Part shown: one piece after another, positions 15,898-23,982 of the stretch | How the letters are laid out: each line of letters opens with the position of its first letter | Numbering within the stretch: the first letter of the stretch is position 1 | Assembly (NCBI GenBank): GCA_021324595.1 | Contig: JAJPIV010000038.1 | Span: 1-35,626, forward strand | Source: Actinomycetota bacterium | Lineage (GTDB): Bacteria; Actinomycetota; Actinomycetes; Streptosporangiales; Streptosporangiaceae | Direction: 5' to 3' | Length of the DNA stretch: 35,626 nucleotides | Made by a program: the position numbers and the translations under genes | Notes under the pieces: generated by a model | What the model was told of the DNA's origin: nothing | Seen by the model: the letters and a program-made list of their open reading frames with translations, nothing else | The model's database searches: none

Positions 15898-16521
15898 ATG
15901 TCCGCATCTCTACTTCAGTCAGTGGTCAGCCTTCCGGCGTCTCCGTACCCGCCGCTCGCGGTGGGCTTCATGGGACTGGCCACCGGCTACATGATCTACG
16001 GGCCGCAGGAACTGTTCGGATACCCCAAGCGCAGCGAGAAGGTCGACTTTGCCACCGGCATGTGGGGCATCTGGATGCCCGGTTTCATGCAGTTCATCAC
16101 CGGCGTCTACCTGTTCCTCGGCCTCACGCTGTTCCACACGTTCACCGCCGCGCCGCTCTTCATGGCGGCGCTGGCGTTCACGGCCTACGGCGTGCACTGG
16201 TTCGCGATCGGCTGGAACCGGCTGCGGGGCGCAGACGCCCGGGCCAACGTCGGCATGACGGTCGCGTTCACCCTGATCTCGATACTTGGCATCATCGTGT
16301 TCTACAAGGCCGGCGATACGCCAGTCGGAGGTCTCTTCATCGGCCTGACCTGCATTTACGTGGCCGACTTCTTCGCCAGCCTCAAGGCTGACATCGGCCG
16401 GCTCGGCGTGCTCGGCGAACGGGCGCTCGGCTTCTTCCACATCGGCACTGGGCTGTGGCTCTTCTACCTGATGTTCGCCGACGTCCTCAACACGGTGTTC
16501 AAGTACACCCTGCCGTTGTGA
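15898..16521 (+). CDS. Acetate/succinate-type transporter (GPR1/FUN34/YaaH family)
   Basis: This 207-residue protein has six predicted membrane segments. The start YPPLAVGFMGLATGYMIYG parallels the NPAPLGLMGFG opening of YaaH (SatP). FMQFITGVYLFLGLTLFHTF and LAFTAYGVHWFAIGW match its middle part. Family members move acetate or succinate across the cytoplasmic membrane. The ATG at 15898 has an excellent ribosome binding site (AAGGAGG, 15886-15892). A 101-base gap to wtpC suggests its own promoter. Next to an aldehyde-oxidising enzyme, import or export of the carboxylic acid product or substrate is an attractive role, but this is inference. A terminator-like hairpin follows at 16561. Confidence 0.78.
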   Translation: MSASLLQSVVSLPASPYPPLAVGFMGLATGYMIYGPQELFGYPKRSEKVDFATGMWGIWMPGFMQFITGVYLFLGLTLFHTFTAAPLFMAALAFTAYGVHWFAIGWNRLRGADARANVGMTVAFTLISILGIIVFYKAGDTPVGGLFIGLTCIYVADFFASLKADIGRLGVLGERALGFFHIGTGLWLFYLMFADVLNTVFKYTLPL

Positions 16522-16560
16522 CATCCCCGGCGGGGTGACGGTGCCGACGGGGCGGTCCTG

Positions 16561-16586
16561 CGCCGCCTGACCTGCGGCAGGCGGCG
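16561..16586 (+). terminator. Terminator-like hairpin after the YaaH-family gene
   Basis: CGCCGCCTG (16561-16569) and CAGGCGGCG (16578-16586) form a perfect 9-bp stem with an 8-base loop, 40 bases past the stop codon. No T-run follows, as is usual in actinobacteria. It lies between converging genes and marks the end of the tungsten block. The rest of the 16522-16769 gap shows no gene. Confidence 0.6.
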
Positions 16587-16664
16587 GGGTCGGCCCGCCG
16601 GCCACCTCCCAGGACCGGCGCGCACGACCCGCCGCCCGGCCGGCTCGCTCCCGGCGAGGCCATC

Positions 16665-16681
16665 ATATCGTGACGCGATAT
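16665..16681. repeat. Perfect inverted repeat ATATCG-N5-CGATAT
   Basis: Two 6-base arms separated by TGACG form an AT-containing dyad in a GC-rich gap between converging genes. The size and symmetry are those of a dimeric regulator's site. It lies 3' of both flanking genes, where an operator is not expected, so its role is unclear. Confidence 0.5.
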
Positions 16682-16769
16682 TGAATGGCCAGGGGCCGCG
16701 CAGGAGGGCGGGCTTCGGCGGCCTGCCGGCCGGGCCGTCCCAGTGCGCGCGCAGGCGGCCGGGCGGACC

Positions 16770-17192
16770 TCAGATCCGGGCGACCGTACCAGGAGCCCCG
16801 GCGACCAGCTCGTTGAGCACGGCGGCCAGGCTGTGCAGCTCGCGCATGTGGGCCGGCGTGAGCTCGGCGAGGCAGCGCTCGCCCTTCTCGGTCAGCCGGA
16901 CCCGCACCAGCCGGCCATCCCCGGCGTCGGCGGCCCGCCGCACGAAGCCGGCGGCCTCGGCCCGGTCCACGAGCTCGACCGCGCTGTGGTGGCGCAGCAA
17001 CAGGTACTCGGCGAGCTCGCCCACCGTCGGCGGCTCGCCTCCCGGGTGGCCCTTGATTGCCACCAGGAGCTGATGCTGCACGTGCGTGAGGCCGACGGCC
17101 CGGGCCTGCTCCTCGCTCCAGCGCTCGAACCGGCGCAGGCTCGTGCGGAACGCCAGCAGGTGCTCGAAGTCCTCGCAAGTCAGTGGCGGCAC
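16770..17192 (-). CDS. MarR-family transcriptional regulator
   Basis: This 140-residue protein has the MarR plan. An N-terminal dimerisation helix is followed by a winged helix with VGELAEYLLLRHHSAVELVDRAEAAGFVRR. The wing reads DGRLVRVRLTEKGE, and a C-terminal helix closes the protein. It binds DNA as a dimer, usually relieved by a small ligand; ligand and targets are unknown. The GTG at 17192 lies 22 bases after the lipoprotein gene on the same strand, so it probably belongs to the sulfotransferase-lipoprotein-MarR transcript. Confidence 0.88.
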   Translation of the reverse strand: MPPLTCEDFEHLLAFRTSLRRFERWSEEQARAVGLTHVQHQLLVAIKGHPGGEPPTVGELAEYLLLRHHSAVELVDRAEAAGFVRRAADAGDGRLVRVRLTEKGERCLAELTPAHMRELHSLAAVLNELVAGAPGTVARI

Positions 17193-17214
17193 GTACGCTC
17201 CTCCGTCCGGCCGG

Positions 17215-17577
17215 TCAGCCGTCCCCCGGCTGGGTCAGCGTGATCCCCTGGACGGCGGGGAAGCGCTCCAGGCAAGTCTGCAAATCGGCCATGTCGGCAT
17301 CGCTGGCGCGGGTGGCGTCGTAGCGGACCGAGTCGACCACGCCGGGCTGGGCGCTGGTCGGCCGGACCGGCCCGGCCAGGCGCACGCCCGGCACCGTGGC
17401 GCAGGCGGCGGTGATCCGCCGCGCCGCCGCGACCGTGGTGCCCGGCGCGAACTGCACGACGATCCACTGCTGGCCCAGGGCGGCGTCCAGCCTCGCGCAG
17501 CCGCCGGCCACGGCCAGCACCGTGATCGCCACGGCCAGCCACGCGGCGGAGCGGGCGGCCCCACGGTACCCGGACAC
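17215..17577 (-). CDS. Small putative lipoprotein, unknown function
   Basis: This 120-residue protein is not recognised. Residues 1 to about 27 form a signal peptide with basic start, hydrophobic core and lipobox VAGGC, so it is probably anchored outside the membrane. The remaining about 90 residues read as a small alpha/beta domain. Two cysteines (in TAACATVPGV and LQTCLERFP) could form a disulfide. The pattern of a strand, a helix and PGV-type turns loosely recalls the extracellular domain of FtsX-like proteins, but that is weak. The start is the GTG at 17577. It lies between the sulfotransferase (47 bases upstream) and MarR (22 bases downstream) genes on one strand. Confidence 0.65.
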   Translation of the reverse strand: MSGYRGAARSAAWLAVAITVLAVAGGCARLDAALGQQWIVVQFAPGTTVAAARRITAACATVPGVRLAGPVRPTSAQPGVVDSVRYDATRASDADMADLQTCLERFPAVQGITLTQPGDG

Positions 17578-17624
17578 GGGTCCAGCTTAGGCGGAACCAG
17601 CCGCGCTCCCGCCCGCGCCCGGCC

Positions 17625-18509
17625 TCAGCCGCCGTACCCGACCCGCCGTAGCTGCTGGCCGGCGACGCGCTCGAACTCGGCGAGCTGCGCCGGGCCCAGC
17701 AGCCGCCGCCATGCGGTGGTGCCCGCATGGCCCGGTGGCCCCTCGATCCGGGCGACCGGGGCGCCGATGAACTCGCCGATCGCCGCCGCGACTGCCTGCG
17801 GCTCGCGAACGATCTGCTCATAGCGGAAGGTGGTGAGCTGGTCGGGACCCAGGCTGCTGCGCAGCCGCGCCATGGCGTGCACCGCGCCTCGCCACCGCAT
17901 CGCGCACTTGCCCGCCGCCGAGAGCTTCGGCCAGCCGTCCAGATCGGCCCGGGTCTCGATGCCGAAGAACGGGTTGGGGAACTCGGCGTCCAGGTTCGCC
18001 ACTCCGCGCCGGAACCAGGCCAGCTCCTCGGGATCGGCCAGCATGGCGGCGACCACGTCCCGGCCATCCCTGATGACCTGCACGATCCGGGCATCCGGGA
18101 AGGCGCGGACCAGCGCGTCCGCGCAGTACATCAGGGCCGGGCTGGCGTCGCCGTACCTGGTGATCGACCGCTCGTCCACGCACGTGCCCAGGGCCGGGCC
18201 GGGCCTGGCCCGCTGGCACTCGGGACGGCACGACAGGCAGGCGTACGCGGAGACCTGCCAGCCCTGCGCGAGCGCGTCACGCAGCACCGTAGCCGCCGCC
18301 TCGCCCCGGCCCCGCTGGATCGACGGGCTGCGCGCGAACGCGTAAACCACGCCGAGCACGGCCGGCGAGCCGATGGTGAAGTGAAATCCCGGCGTCCGCT
18401 TCAGCGCGCGGGCAAGCAGGTCCGCGCCCGAATGCGGGGCGCCGATCACGAACACCGGCTGGCGCACCTTGCGCCCGTTGACGACCAGGATGTGAGCACG
18501 AGTTGGCAT
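17625..18509 (-). CDS. Sulfotransferase-like protein with a Cys4 insert
   Basis: The family transfers sulfate from PAPS to a hydroxyl or amine acceptor. Here the 5'-phosphosulfate loop is VFVIGAPHSGADLLARAL (about 19-36), and the 3'-phosphate site is IVQVIRDGRDVVAAML (142-157). Both are well kept in 294 residues. Between them is an unusual cysteine-rich piece with C91, C94, C98 and C110, spaced like a zinc site. Acceptor unknown. The ATG at 18509 is chosen for its position just before the conserved N-terminal strand; an in-frame ATG a few codons upstream is possible. A 135-base divergent region separates it from the GT87 gene. Confidence 0.82.
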   Translation of the reverse strand: MPTRAHILVVNGRKVRQPVFVIGAPHSGADLLARALKRTPGFHFTIGSPAVLGVVYAFARSPSIQRGRGEAAATVLRDALAQGWQVSAYACLSCRPECQRARPGPALGTCVDERSITRYGDASPALMYCADALVRAFPDARIVQVIRDGRDVVAAMLADPEELAWFRRGVANLDAEFPNPFFGIETRADLDGWPKLSAAGKCAMRWRGAVHAMARLRSSLGPDQLTTFRYEQIVREPQAVAAAIGEFIGAPVARIEGPPGHAGTTAWRRLLGPAQLAEFERVAGQQLRRVGYGG

Positions 18510-18644
18510 GACTGGGATCAAGTCTGGCATCGCACGGCCGGTGCCGCTCGGCATGGCGGGCCGTCCGGCGCCCGCACGGCGCCAGGTACCGTGACATCGA
18601 GGGCAATCTGCCACCGGGCCAGCCCGGGATCCGGAGGGGGCGTC

Positions 18645-19994
18645 ATGCGGGGCACCGCCGGCCGGCTCCGGGCGCCCGGGACAGCGCTTGCCGCCGCTGC
18701 CCTCCTGCTCGGCCTGTCGCTGGCCGCCCTGGTCGCGGTCACCCTGGCCCACCGGCCCGGGCACATGCTGACCTGGTACGACTTCGACATCTACGTGGCC
18801 TCGGGTGAGAACGCCAGGCACGACCCGTCGATCCTGTATAGCTGGGAGCGCGCCCCGGCGGTCAGGTTCGTCTACACGCCGTTCGCCGCGCTGGCCTTCG
18901 CCGTCGCCTCGTTCCTCCCGCTGACCGCGCTGCACTGGATCATGACGGCGGCGAGCCTGGCCGCGATCTTGTCCACCGTCTGGCTCACGCTCGGCTCGAT
19001 GGGTTACCGCGGGCGGCGCCGAGTGGCCGGGACCCTCGCGACTGGCGCGTTCGCGCTCTGGCTCCACCCGGTCATCTGGTCGATCCACCTCGGCCAGGTC
19101 GAGCCGCTACTCATGCTGCTGGTGGTCTGGGACCTGACCCGCGACGACGGCGCCCGGTCCAAGGGCGCCGGGGTCGGGCTGGCCGCCGGCGTCAAGCTGG
19201 TGCCGCTGATCTTCATTCCCTACCTCGCGCTCGCGGGCAGGATCCGCCAGGCCGTGGCGGCGGCGATCGCGTTCGCGGCGACAGTCGCGGTTGGCCTCGC
19301 CGTCCTGCCAGGCCCGTCGCGCACGTGGTGGCTGACCGGCTACATGTTCGACACCAGCAAGAACGGCTCGGTGATCAGCCTGGTCAACCAGTCGCTGCTC
19401 GGGACTCTGGTCCGCGCCGCCGGGGGGCGGTCGCCGGGCGTGACCGCGGCCTGGCTCGCGCTGTGCGCGGTGGTGGCGGTCCTCGGCGTGGCCGGGGCCG
19501 CGATGCTCAGCCGGGCGGGCCGGCCGGTGCACGCCATGGTGCTGTGCGCGCTCACCGGCCTACTGGTCTCTCCGATCAGCTGGGACAACCACTGGGTCTG
19601 GGTGGTCCCTTTGCTGGCGATGCTGGCCGGCCTGGCCATGAGCACCACCCGGCGGGCGCGCGTGGCGAGCCTGCTGGCGTTCGCCGCGGTCATCGCGGTG
19701 TTCGGGGCGTGGCCCGCGCATGTCCGCGGGCCGGGCGCGTTCCTGCCATCCCGCGCGTTCCTCGGGTGGTTCGCCCGGAGGGGCGCGCAGACGTTCCAGG
19801 ACGTCTACCACCTGAGCGGCCTTCAGGTCCTCACCTGGAACCTGTACGTCCTGGCCGGGGGCGCCGCGTTCGCGCTCCTCGGCGCCGTCGCGTGGGGCCA
19901 GCGGCGCCAGCGAGGACAGCCGCGCCAGCGAGGACAGCCGCGGCGGTTGCGCCAGCGGCGGCAGCGGCGGCACGGCAGCCCGCTGGCGTCCTGA
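18645..19994 (+). CDS. GT87 (DUF2029) polytopic membrane glycosyltransferase
   Basis: This 449-residue protein has about ten hydrophobic segments. An early TWYDFDIYVASGEN carries the acidic residues that in GT-C enzymes form the catalytic site in the first outer loop. Further GT87 features are FVYTPFAALAF, IHLGQVEPLLM, GVKLVPLIFIPYLALAGR, VNQSLLGTL and SWDNHWVW. Family members are polyprenyl-phosphate-mannose-dependent alpha-mannosyltransferases acting outside the membrane on lipid or cell-wall glycans, as in mycobacterial PimE. The precise acceptor is unknown. The ATG at 18645 has GGAGGGGG upstream. The Arg/Gln-rich tail is lengthened by an 18-bp tandem repeat. Confidence 0.85.
   Translation: MRGTAGRLRAPGTALAAAALLLGLSLAALVAVTLAHRPGHMLTWYDFDIYVASGENARHDPSILYSWERAPAVRFVYTPFAALAFAVASFLPLTALHWIMTAASLAAILSTVWLTLGSMGYRGRRRVAGTLATGAFALWLHPVIWSIHLGQVEPLLMLLVVWDLTRDDGARSKGAGVGLAAGVKLVPLIFIPYLALAGRIRQAVAAAIAFAATVAVGLAVLPGPSRTWWLTGYMFDTSKNGSVISLVNQSLLGTLVRAAGGRSPGVTAAWLALCAVVAVLGVAGAAMLSRAGRPVHAMVLCALTGLLVSPISWDNHWVWVVPLLAMLAGLAMSTTRRARVASLLAFAAVIAVFGAWPAHVRGPGAFLPSRAFLGWFARRGAQTFQDVYHLSGLQVLTWNLYVLAGGAAFALLGAVAWGQRRQRGQPRQRGQPRRLRQRRQRRHGSPLAS
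19904..19939 (+). repeat. 18-bp tandem repeat in the GT87 gene tail, two copies
   Basis: GCGCCAGCGAGGACAGCC occurs twice without mismatch (19904-19921, 19922-19939). It encodes a repeated Arg-Gln-Arg-Gly-Gln-Pro unit in the basic C-terminal tail. It keeps the frame and looks like a recent slippage duplication. Confidence 0.85.
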
Positions 19995-20182
19995 GAGCCC
20001 CGCCGTCGCCCTGCCCGGGCGCTCTGCCGCCGGGCCTGCCCGGGCAGGCGGCAAATCGGCCCTTCCATCCCCATGGTGCGCCGGGATCGGCACTGGTACC
20101 GTGCCCCTGCCGGGCTGGGAGCGGGCCATCCGCGGGTCCCGGGGAATGTTCCGGCCAGCAGCGCCGACCAGGAGAACGACAG

Positions 20183-20839
20183 ATGGCAGGAATGGTCTTC
20201 TTCACCGACAACTACACCGACAACAGCACCCGCGAGGGATACCAGTTCGAGTTCTTCTGCCGGCGGTGCGGCAACGGGTACTCCTCCTCGTTCCAGCATT
20301 CGGTCACCGGGTTCGGCGGGCGCCTGCTCGCGATGGGCGGCGACCTGCTCGGCGGCTCGATCGGCGAGAGGGCGAGCGAGCTGGGCTGGGACGCGGAGTG
20401 GCTGCGCGACGGCGTGCGCGGCTCCGCACGGGACAAGGCGCTCGCCAAGGCCGTGGACGAGATGAAGCCCCACTTCATGCAGTGCCACCGCTGCGGCCAG
20501 TGGGTGTGCCGCGAGGTCTGCTGGAACGACGAGCGCGGCCTGTGCGCGACCTGCGCCCCTAAGCTCGACCAGGAGATCGCGGGCATGCAGGCCGCGGCGC
20601 AGGTCGCGCAGCTCAGCGGCAAGATCCAGCAGGTCGACTTCACCAGGGACATCAACTACCGGGACCAGGGGACGGGACTGTGCCCGTCCTGCGGCGCGGA
20701 GAGCGGCGGCGGCAAGTTCTGCCAGTCGTGCGGGACGCCGCTGGCAGCGGCGCAGGAGGCGAAGAGGTTCTGCGGCAACTGCGGCACGGAGCTGAAGGGC
20801 GCGAAGTTCTGCGGCGAGTGCGGCACCCCGGCCGGCTGA
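20183..20839 (+). CDS. Zinc-ribbon protein, unknown role
   Basis: This 218-residue soluble protein is built around Cys pairs. There is one CRRCG near residue 27, a Cys-rich treble-clef-like block CHRCGQWVCREVC plus CATC in the middle, and two C-terminal zinc ribbons (CPSCG/CQSCG and CGNCG/CGECG), as in double-zinc-ribbon adaptor proteins. Between them is a Gly-rich, weakly amphipathic stretch. No enzymatic motif is seen; a structural or protein-binding role is likely. The ATG at 20183 has an AGGAGA upstream. It is the first gene of a tight operon with the PH-like and DUF1707 proteins (gaps of 4 bases and an overlap), so the three probably act together. Confidence 0.8.
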   Translation: MAGMVFFTDNYTDNSTREGYQFEFFCRRCGNGYSSSFQHSVTGFGGRLLAMGGDLLGGSIGERASELGWDAEWLRDGVRGSARDKALAKAVDEMKPHFMQCHRCGQWVCREVCWNDERGLCATCAPKLDQEIAGMQAAAQVAQLSGKIQQVDFTRDINYRDQGTGLCPSCGAESGGGKFCQSCGTPLAAAQEAKRFCGNCGTELKGAKFCGECGTPAG

Positions 20840-20843
20840 GCCG

Positions 20844-22283
20844 GTGACCACCGCCCGGTACCGGCTGCTCTCGCCGTCCGGCAAGGCCGTCGAGGAGGGC
20901 AGCGCGGACGTCACGGTCGGCGGCGGGGCCCTCATGCTGGCCCCGCCCGGTGCCGATGCGCTGCGCGTGCCGTTCGATCAGATCGCGTCGGTGGGCGAGG
21001 CCGAGCAGTTCACGCTGCGGATCGCGCTGAGCCGGGGCACGATGATCGAGCTGTCCCGGCTCGGGGCGATGCGCACCCAGCTGCTGGCCGAGCTGAGGGA
21101 CGGCCAGGCCGCTGCCGCCGGGCGCGCGGCGGGCGTGGTGGGCGAGGCCGACGCGTTCTCCGGCGCCAGCGGCGGCGAGCCCGCCGAGATCAGGCTCTAC
21201 GACGACGCGCTGCTGATCGTCACCGGATCCGGCGCCGAGCGGGTGAGCTTCTGCTTCGTCCAGCAGGTGGAGCCCGCCGGCCACGCCGTGACGATCCGGG
21301 TCGCCGGGCGCGGTCCGCTCGCCGTGTCCGGACTGGGGCGGCGGGCCGGCGAGTTCGCCGACGCGCTGAACGACCGCCTCTCGGCCTCGCGCGCCCGGGC
21401 GGCCGCCTTCCTCGGCGCGCTGCTGCCGGGACTGGATCCGCTGGAGCTGCGCCAGGCCGCCGCGCTGCTGCGGGACGGCCTCGCCGCGCGGACGGCCGCG
21501 CTCGACGCCGTTCACCCCGACCTGGCCGCCTCGCTGCTCCAGGCGGCCGCCATCCCCGACCGCCGGGACGCCGTGACCGTGCTCGGCCGCCGGGCCGGGC
21601 TGGCGATCGGGTTCCGCCAGGTCGCCTCGGTGCACCGGGCGGCGACCGGGGTGACCCCTTGGCAGGACCACGCCGCGGCGCCGCACATCGGCGAGCATGA
21701 CCGCAGCGGCGGGTACTTCGGCACCGGGTTCGCCGGGATGATGGCCGCGGGCCTGGTCGCAGGCCTCGGCGCGAGTGCTGGCCCGGGATACGCGGGGCGG
21801 TTCGGGTACGAGGGCGGATCCGGGTACGAGGGTTACTGGGCCTACCGCGCCCTCGGCGCCGGGATGACAGCGAGCGGGCAGCATGCCATGGCGCAGCGCG
21901 CCGACGTGGCGCGGGGCCGCCTGACGCCGGCCGGCGATGACCTGGCGGCGCTGACGCTCACCGGGCAGGACCCGGCGGTGCTCGCGTTCGTCCTGGCCGA
22001 GGCACCCGGGCGCGTCGCCTTCGACGTGCTCAACCTCGCCGGGCCGCCCACCCTGGTGTTCCGCGCCGGCGGCCCGGGCAGCCTGGAGGCGGTGAACCGG
22101 GCCCTGGTCGACTCCGGCTTCGCGCCCCGGGAGGCCCCGGGGCCGGGCGCCGCGGCGCGCCCTGCCCCGCTCGCCGACCTGCTCCTGGAGGCGGTGCCGC
22201 ACGGCCCCAATTGGGCGGCACGGATCACCGCCCTCCTGCCTGGCGGCGGGACGGACCCGGCGGGCGCGGGGGAACCACCGTGA
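20844..22283 (+). CDS. Uncharacterised protein with N-terminal PH-like region
   Basis: This 479-residue protein is not recognised. Residues about 1-90 alternate short strands and end in a helix (LRVPFDQIASVGEAEQFTLRI, then MRTQLLAELRDG). That pattern recalls bacterial PH-like domains, and a second similar block may follow at about 110-180. A helical part lies at about 190-270, then a Gly/Tyr-rich flexible stretch (about 290-335) with tyrosines spaced as in low-complexity linkers. A C-terminal alpha/beta part follows. No signal peptide or clear membrane span. It starts with GTG 4 bases after the zinc-ribbon gene and overlaps the DUF1707 gene, so it is certainly co-translated. Function unknown. 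Confidence 0.75.
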   Translation: MTTARYRLLSPSGKAVEEGSADVTVGGGALMLAPPGADALRVPFDQIASVGEAEQFTLRIALSRGTMIELSRLGAMRTQLLAELRDGQAAAAGRAAGVVGEADAFSGASGGEPAEIRLYDDALLIVTGSGAERVSFCFVQQVEPAGHAVTIRVAGRGPLAVSGLGRRAGEFADALNDRLSASRARAAAFLGALLPGLDPLELRQAAALLRDGLAARTAALDAVHPDLAASLLQAAAIPDRRDAVTVLGRRAGLAIGFRQVASVHRAATGVTPWQDHAAAPHIGEHDRSGGYFGTGFAGMMAAGLVAGLGASAGPGYAGRFGYEGGSGYEGYWAYRALGAGMTASGQHAMAQRADVARGRLTPAGDDLAALTLTGQDPAVLAFVLAEAPGRVAFDVLNLAGPPTLVFRAGGPGSLEAVNRALVDSGFAPREAPGPGAAARPAPLADLLLEAVPHGPNWAARITALLPGGGTDPAGAGEPP

Positions 22284-22855
22284 CCGGGCCCGCGGATCCC
22301 GCGCGCCCCGGTCCAGCGTGGCCCGGCCCGGTCCGCGCCTCCGACTCCGACCGGGACGCGGCGGCCGACGCCCTGGCCGACGCGGTCGCATCCGGGCGGC
22401 TCTCGCTGGCCGAGCACCAGGCGCGGCTCGACGCCCTCTACGCTGCGACCACGACCGACCAGGTCAGCGCGGTCACCGCCGACCTGCCCGCGCGGCCGGC
22501 GGGACGGGGGGCGGTGTTCCGCGCGGCCGATCCGTACCGGACTGTTGCGCTGGCCGGCCGGGCACGCCGCGCCGGCGGCTTCCGGATCGGCCGGTTCCAC
22601 TCCGTCGTGGCGATCGCCGGGCGGATCGACCTCGACCTGCGCGCCGCCCGGCCGAGCCAGGAGGAGGTCACGCTCACCGTCCGGGCGGTCGCCGCCACCG
22701 TCAGCGTGCTCGTGCCCGCCGCGTGGCGGATCGACGACCAGGTGGTCGTGCTCGGCCCGCGCAGGGCCATCGAGCCGCGCCCCGCTCCCGGGCCGGTGCT
22801 GCACCTGCGCGGCCTCGTGCTCGGCGGCGCGTTCCTGCTCTCCGGCGGGGCGTGA
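22280..22855 (+). CDS. DUF1707 domain protein (SHOCT-like)
   Basis: This 191-residue protein begins with the DUF1707 signature: RASDSDRDAAADALADA, then GRLSLAEHQARLDALYAA and VTADLP (about 18-70). DUF1707 is a short helical module common in actinobacterial membrane-associated proteins. The second half (about 90-180) repeats short beta strands (VVAIAGRIDLDLRAA, EEVTLTVRAVAATVSVLVP), as in the LiaF/DUF4097-type beta folds often joined to it. The GTG start overlaps the previous stop (GTGA). Role unknown; cell-envelope stress or membrane scaffolding would fit the family. It converges on selD with a 23-base gap. Confidence 0.82.
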   Translation: MTGPADPARPGPAWPGPVRASDSDRDAAADALADAVASGRLSLAEHQARLDALYAATTTDQVSAVTADLPARPAGRGAVFRAADPYRTVALAGRARRAGGFRIGRFHSVVAIAGRIDLDLRAARPSQEEVTLTVRAVAATVSVLVPAAWRIDDQVVVLGPRRAIEPRPAPGPVLHLRGLVLGGAFLLSGGA

Positions 22856-22878
22856 ACCGGCAGGCGCCCGGCTGGCGC

Positions 22879-23874
22879 TCAGCGGACGATCAGCGCGCTG
22901 TCACGGCGGGGCACGAGCTCGCCGATGACCGGCGCGCCCGGCACCTCTCCCGCGACGAGCAGCCCGCCCGAGGTCTGCGCGTCCGCGAGCAGCAGGACGT
23001 CCTCCTCGGCGACCGCGCGGATGTCGCAGTGCGGCGCGACCCACGCGAGGTTCCGTCGGCTGCCGCCCGGCAGGTGGCCGGCGCGCAGCGCCTCCCGCGC
23101 CCCGTCGATCAGCGGGACGGCCGCGTGGTCGATCACCGCCGTCACGCCGCTGGCCCGCGCCAGCTTGTACGCGTGGCCGAGCAGGCCGAACCCGGTCACG
23201 TCCGTCGCGCACCGGACGCCGGCAGCGAGCGCGGCGCGGCTGGCAGCGGCGTTCAGCGTGGTCATCACCTCGATCGCGGCCATGCTCACCTGCCCGGTCG
23301 CCTTGTGCCAGGCGTTCAGGACCCCGGAGCCGAGCGGCTTGGTCAGCGTCAGCGGCAGCCCAGGAACGCCGGCATCGAGGCGCAGCAGCCGGCCCGGGTC
23401 GGCGATGCCGGTCACCGCCATCCCGTACTTGGGCTCGGGGTCATCGATGCTGTGCCCGCCCGCGACGTGGCAGCCGGCCTGGCGCGCGACCTCCAGGCCG
23501 CCGCTGAGCACCTCGGCCGCCAGGTCGGCGCCGAGCAGGTCACGCGGCCAGCCGAGCAGGTTCAGCGCCACCAGCGGCTCCCCGCCCATGGCGTAGACAT
23601 CGGACAGCGCGTTGGCCGCGGCGATCCTGCCGAACGTCCTGGCATCGTCCACCACCGGGGAGAAGAAATCCGCGGTCGCCACGACCGCCCTGCCCGGGCC
23701 GAGCCGCACCACCGCGGCGTCGTCGCCGTGCTCGACTCCGACCAGCAGGTCGCCCGGGCGGTGCTCGGGCACGAGCCTGGCAACGGCCTCCTCAAGCTCC
23801 CCCGGCGGGATCTTGCACGCGCAGCCGCCGCCCCGGGCGAACCGGGTCAGCCGGTGTCCGGTCATCCCAGCCAT
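22879..23874 (-). CDS. selD: Selenide, water dikinase (selenophosphate synthase)
   Basis: SelD makes selenophosphate from selenide and ATP, the selenium donor for selenocysteine. The 331-residue protein has the N-terminal catalytic region GGGCACKIPP with C18, C20 and K21, matching the Cys and Lys of the E. coli enzyme. The AIRS-type ATP fold follows: GDDAAVV, ANALSDVYAMGGEP, AGGHSIDDPEPKYG, KPLGSGVL and DVTGFGLLGH. The enzyme itself uses Cys rather than Sec. The ATG at 23874 is chosen; another at 23865 is possible. It is divergent from tRNA-Sec and selB, about 110 bases apart. selA is not adjacent. Confidence 0.95.
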   Translation of the reverse strand: MAGMTGHRLTRFARGGGCACKIPPGELEEAVARLVPEHRPGDLLVGVEHGDDAAVVRLGPGRAVVATADFFSPVVDDARTFGRIAAANALSDVYAMGGEPLVALNLLGWPRDLLGADLAAEVLSGGLEVARQAGCHVAGGHSIDDPEPKYGMAVTGIADPGRLLRLDAGVPGLPLTLTKPLGSGVLNAWHKATGQVSMAAIEVMTTLNAAASRAALAAGVRCATDVTGFGLLGHAYKLARASGVTAVIDHAAVPLIDGAREALRAGHLPGGSRRNLAWVAPHCDIRAVAEEDVLLLADAQTSGGLLVAGEVPGAPVIGELVPRRDSALIVR

Positions 23875-23982
23875 GCCGGCCACCGTACCGCGCGCCGCTC
23901 GCCGTCGCTGGCCGGGCGGGCCGTCGCCGGCCGGGGCGGGCGCCGCCCGCGGCAGGAGCGCGGCAGGAGTAGCGTGGGGCGC

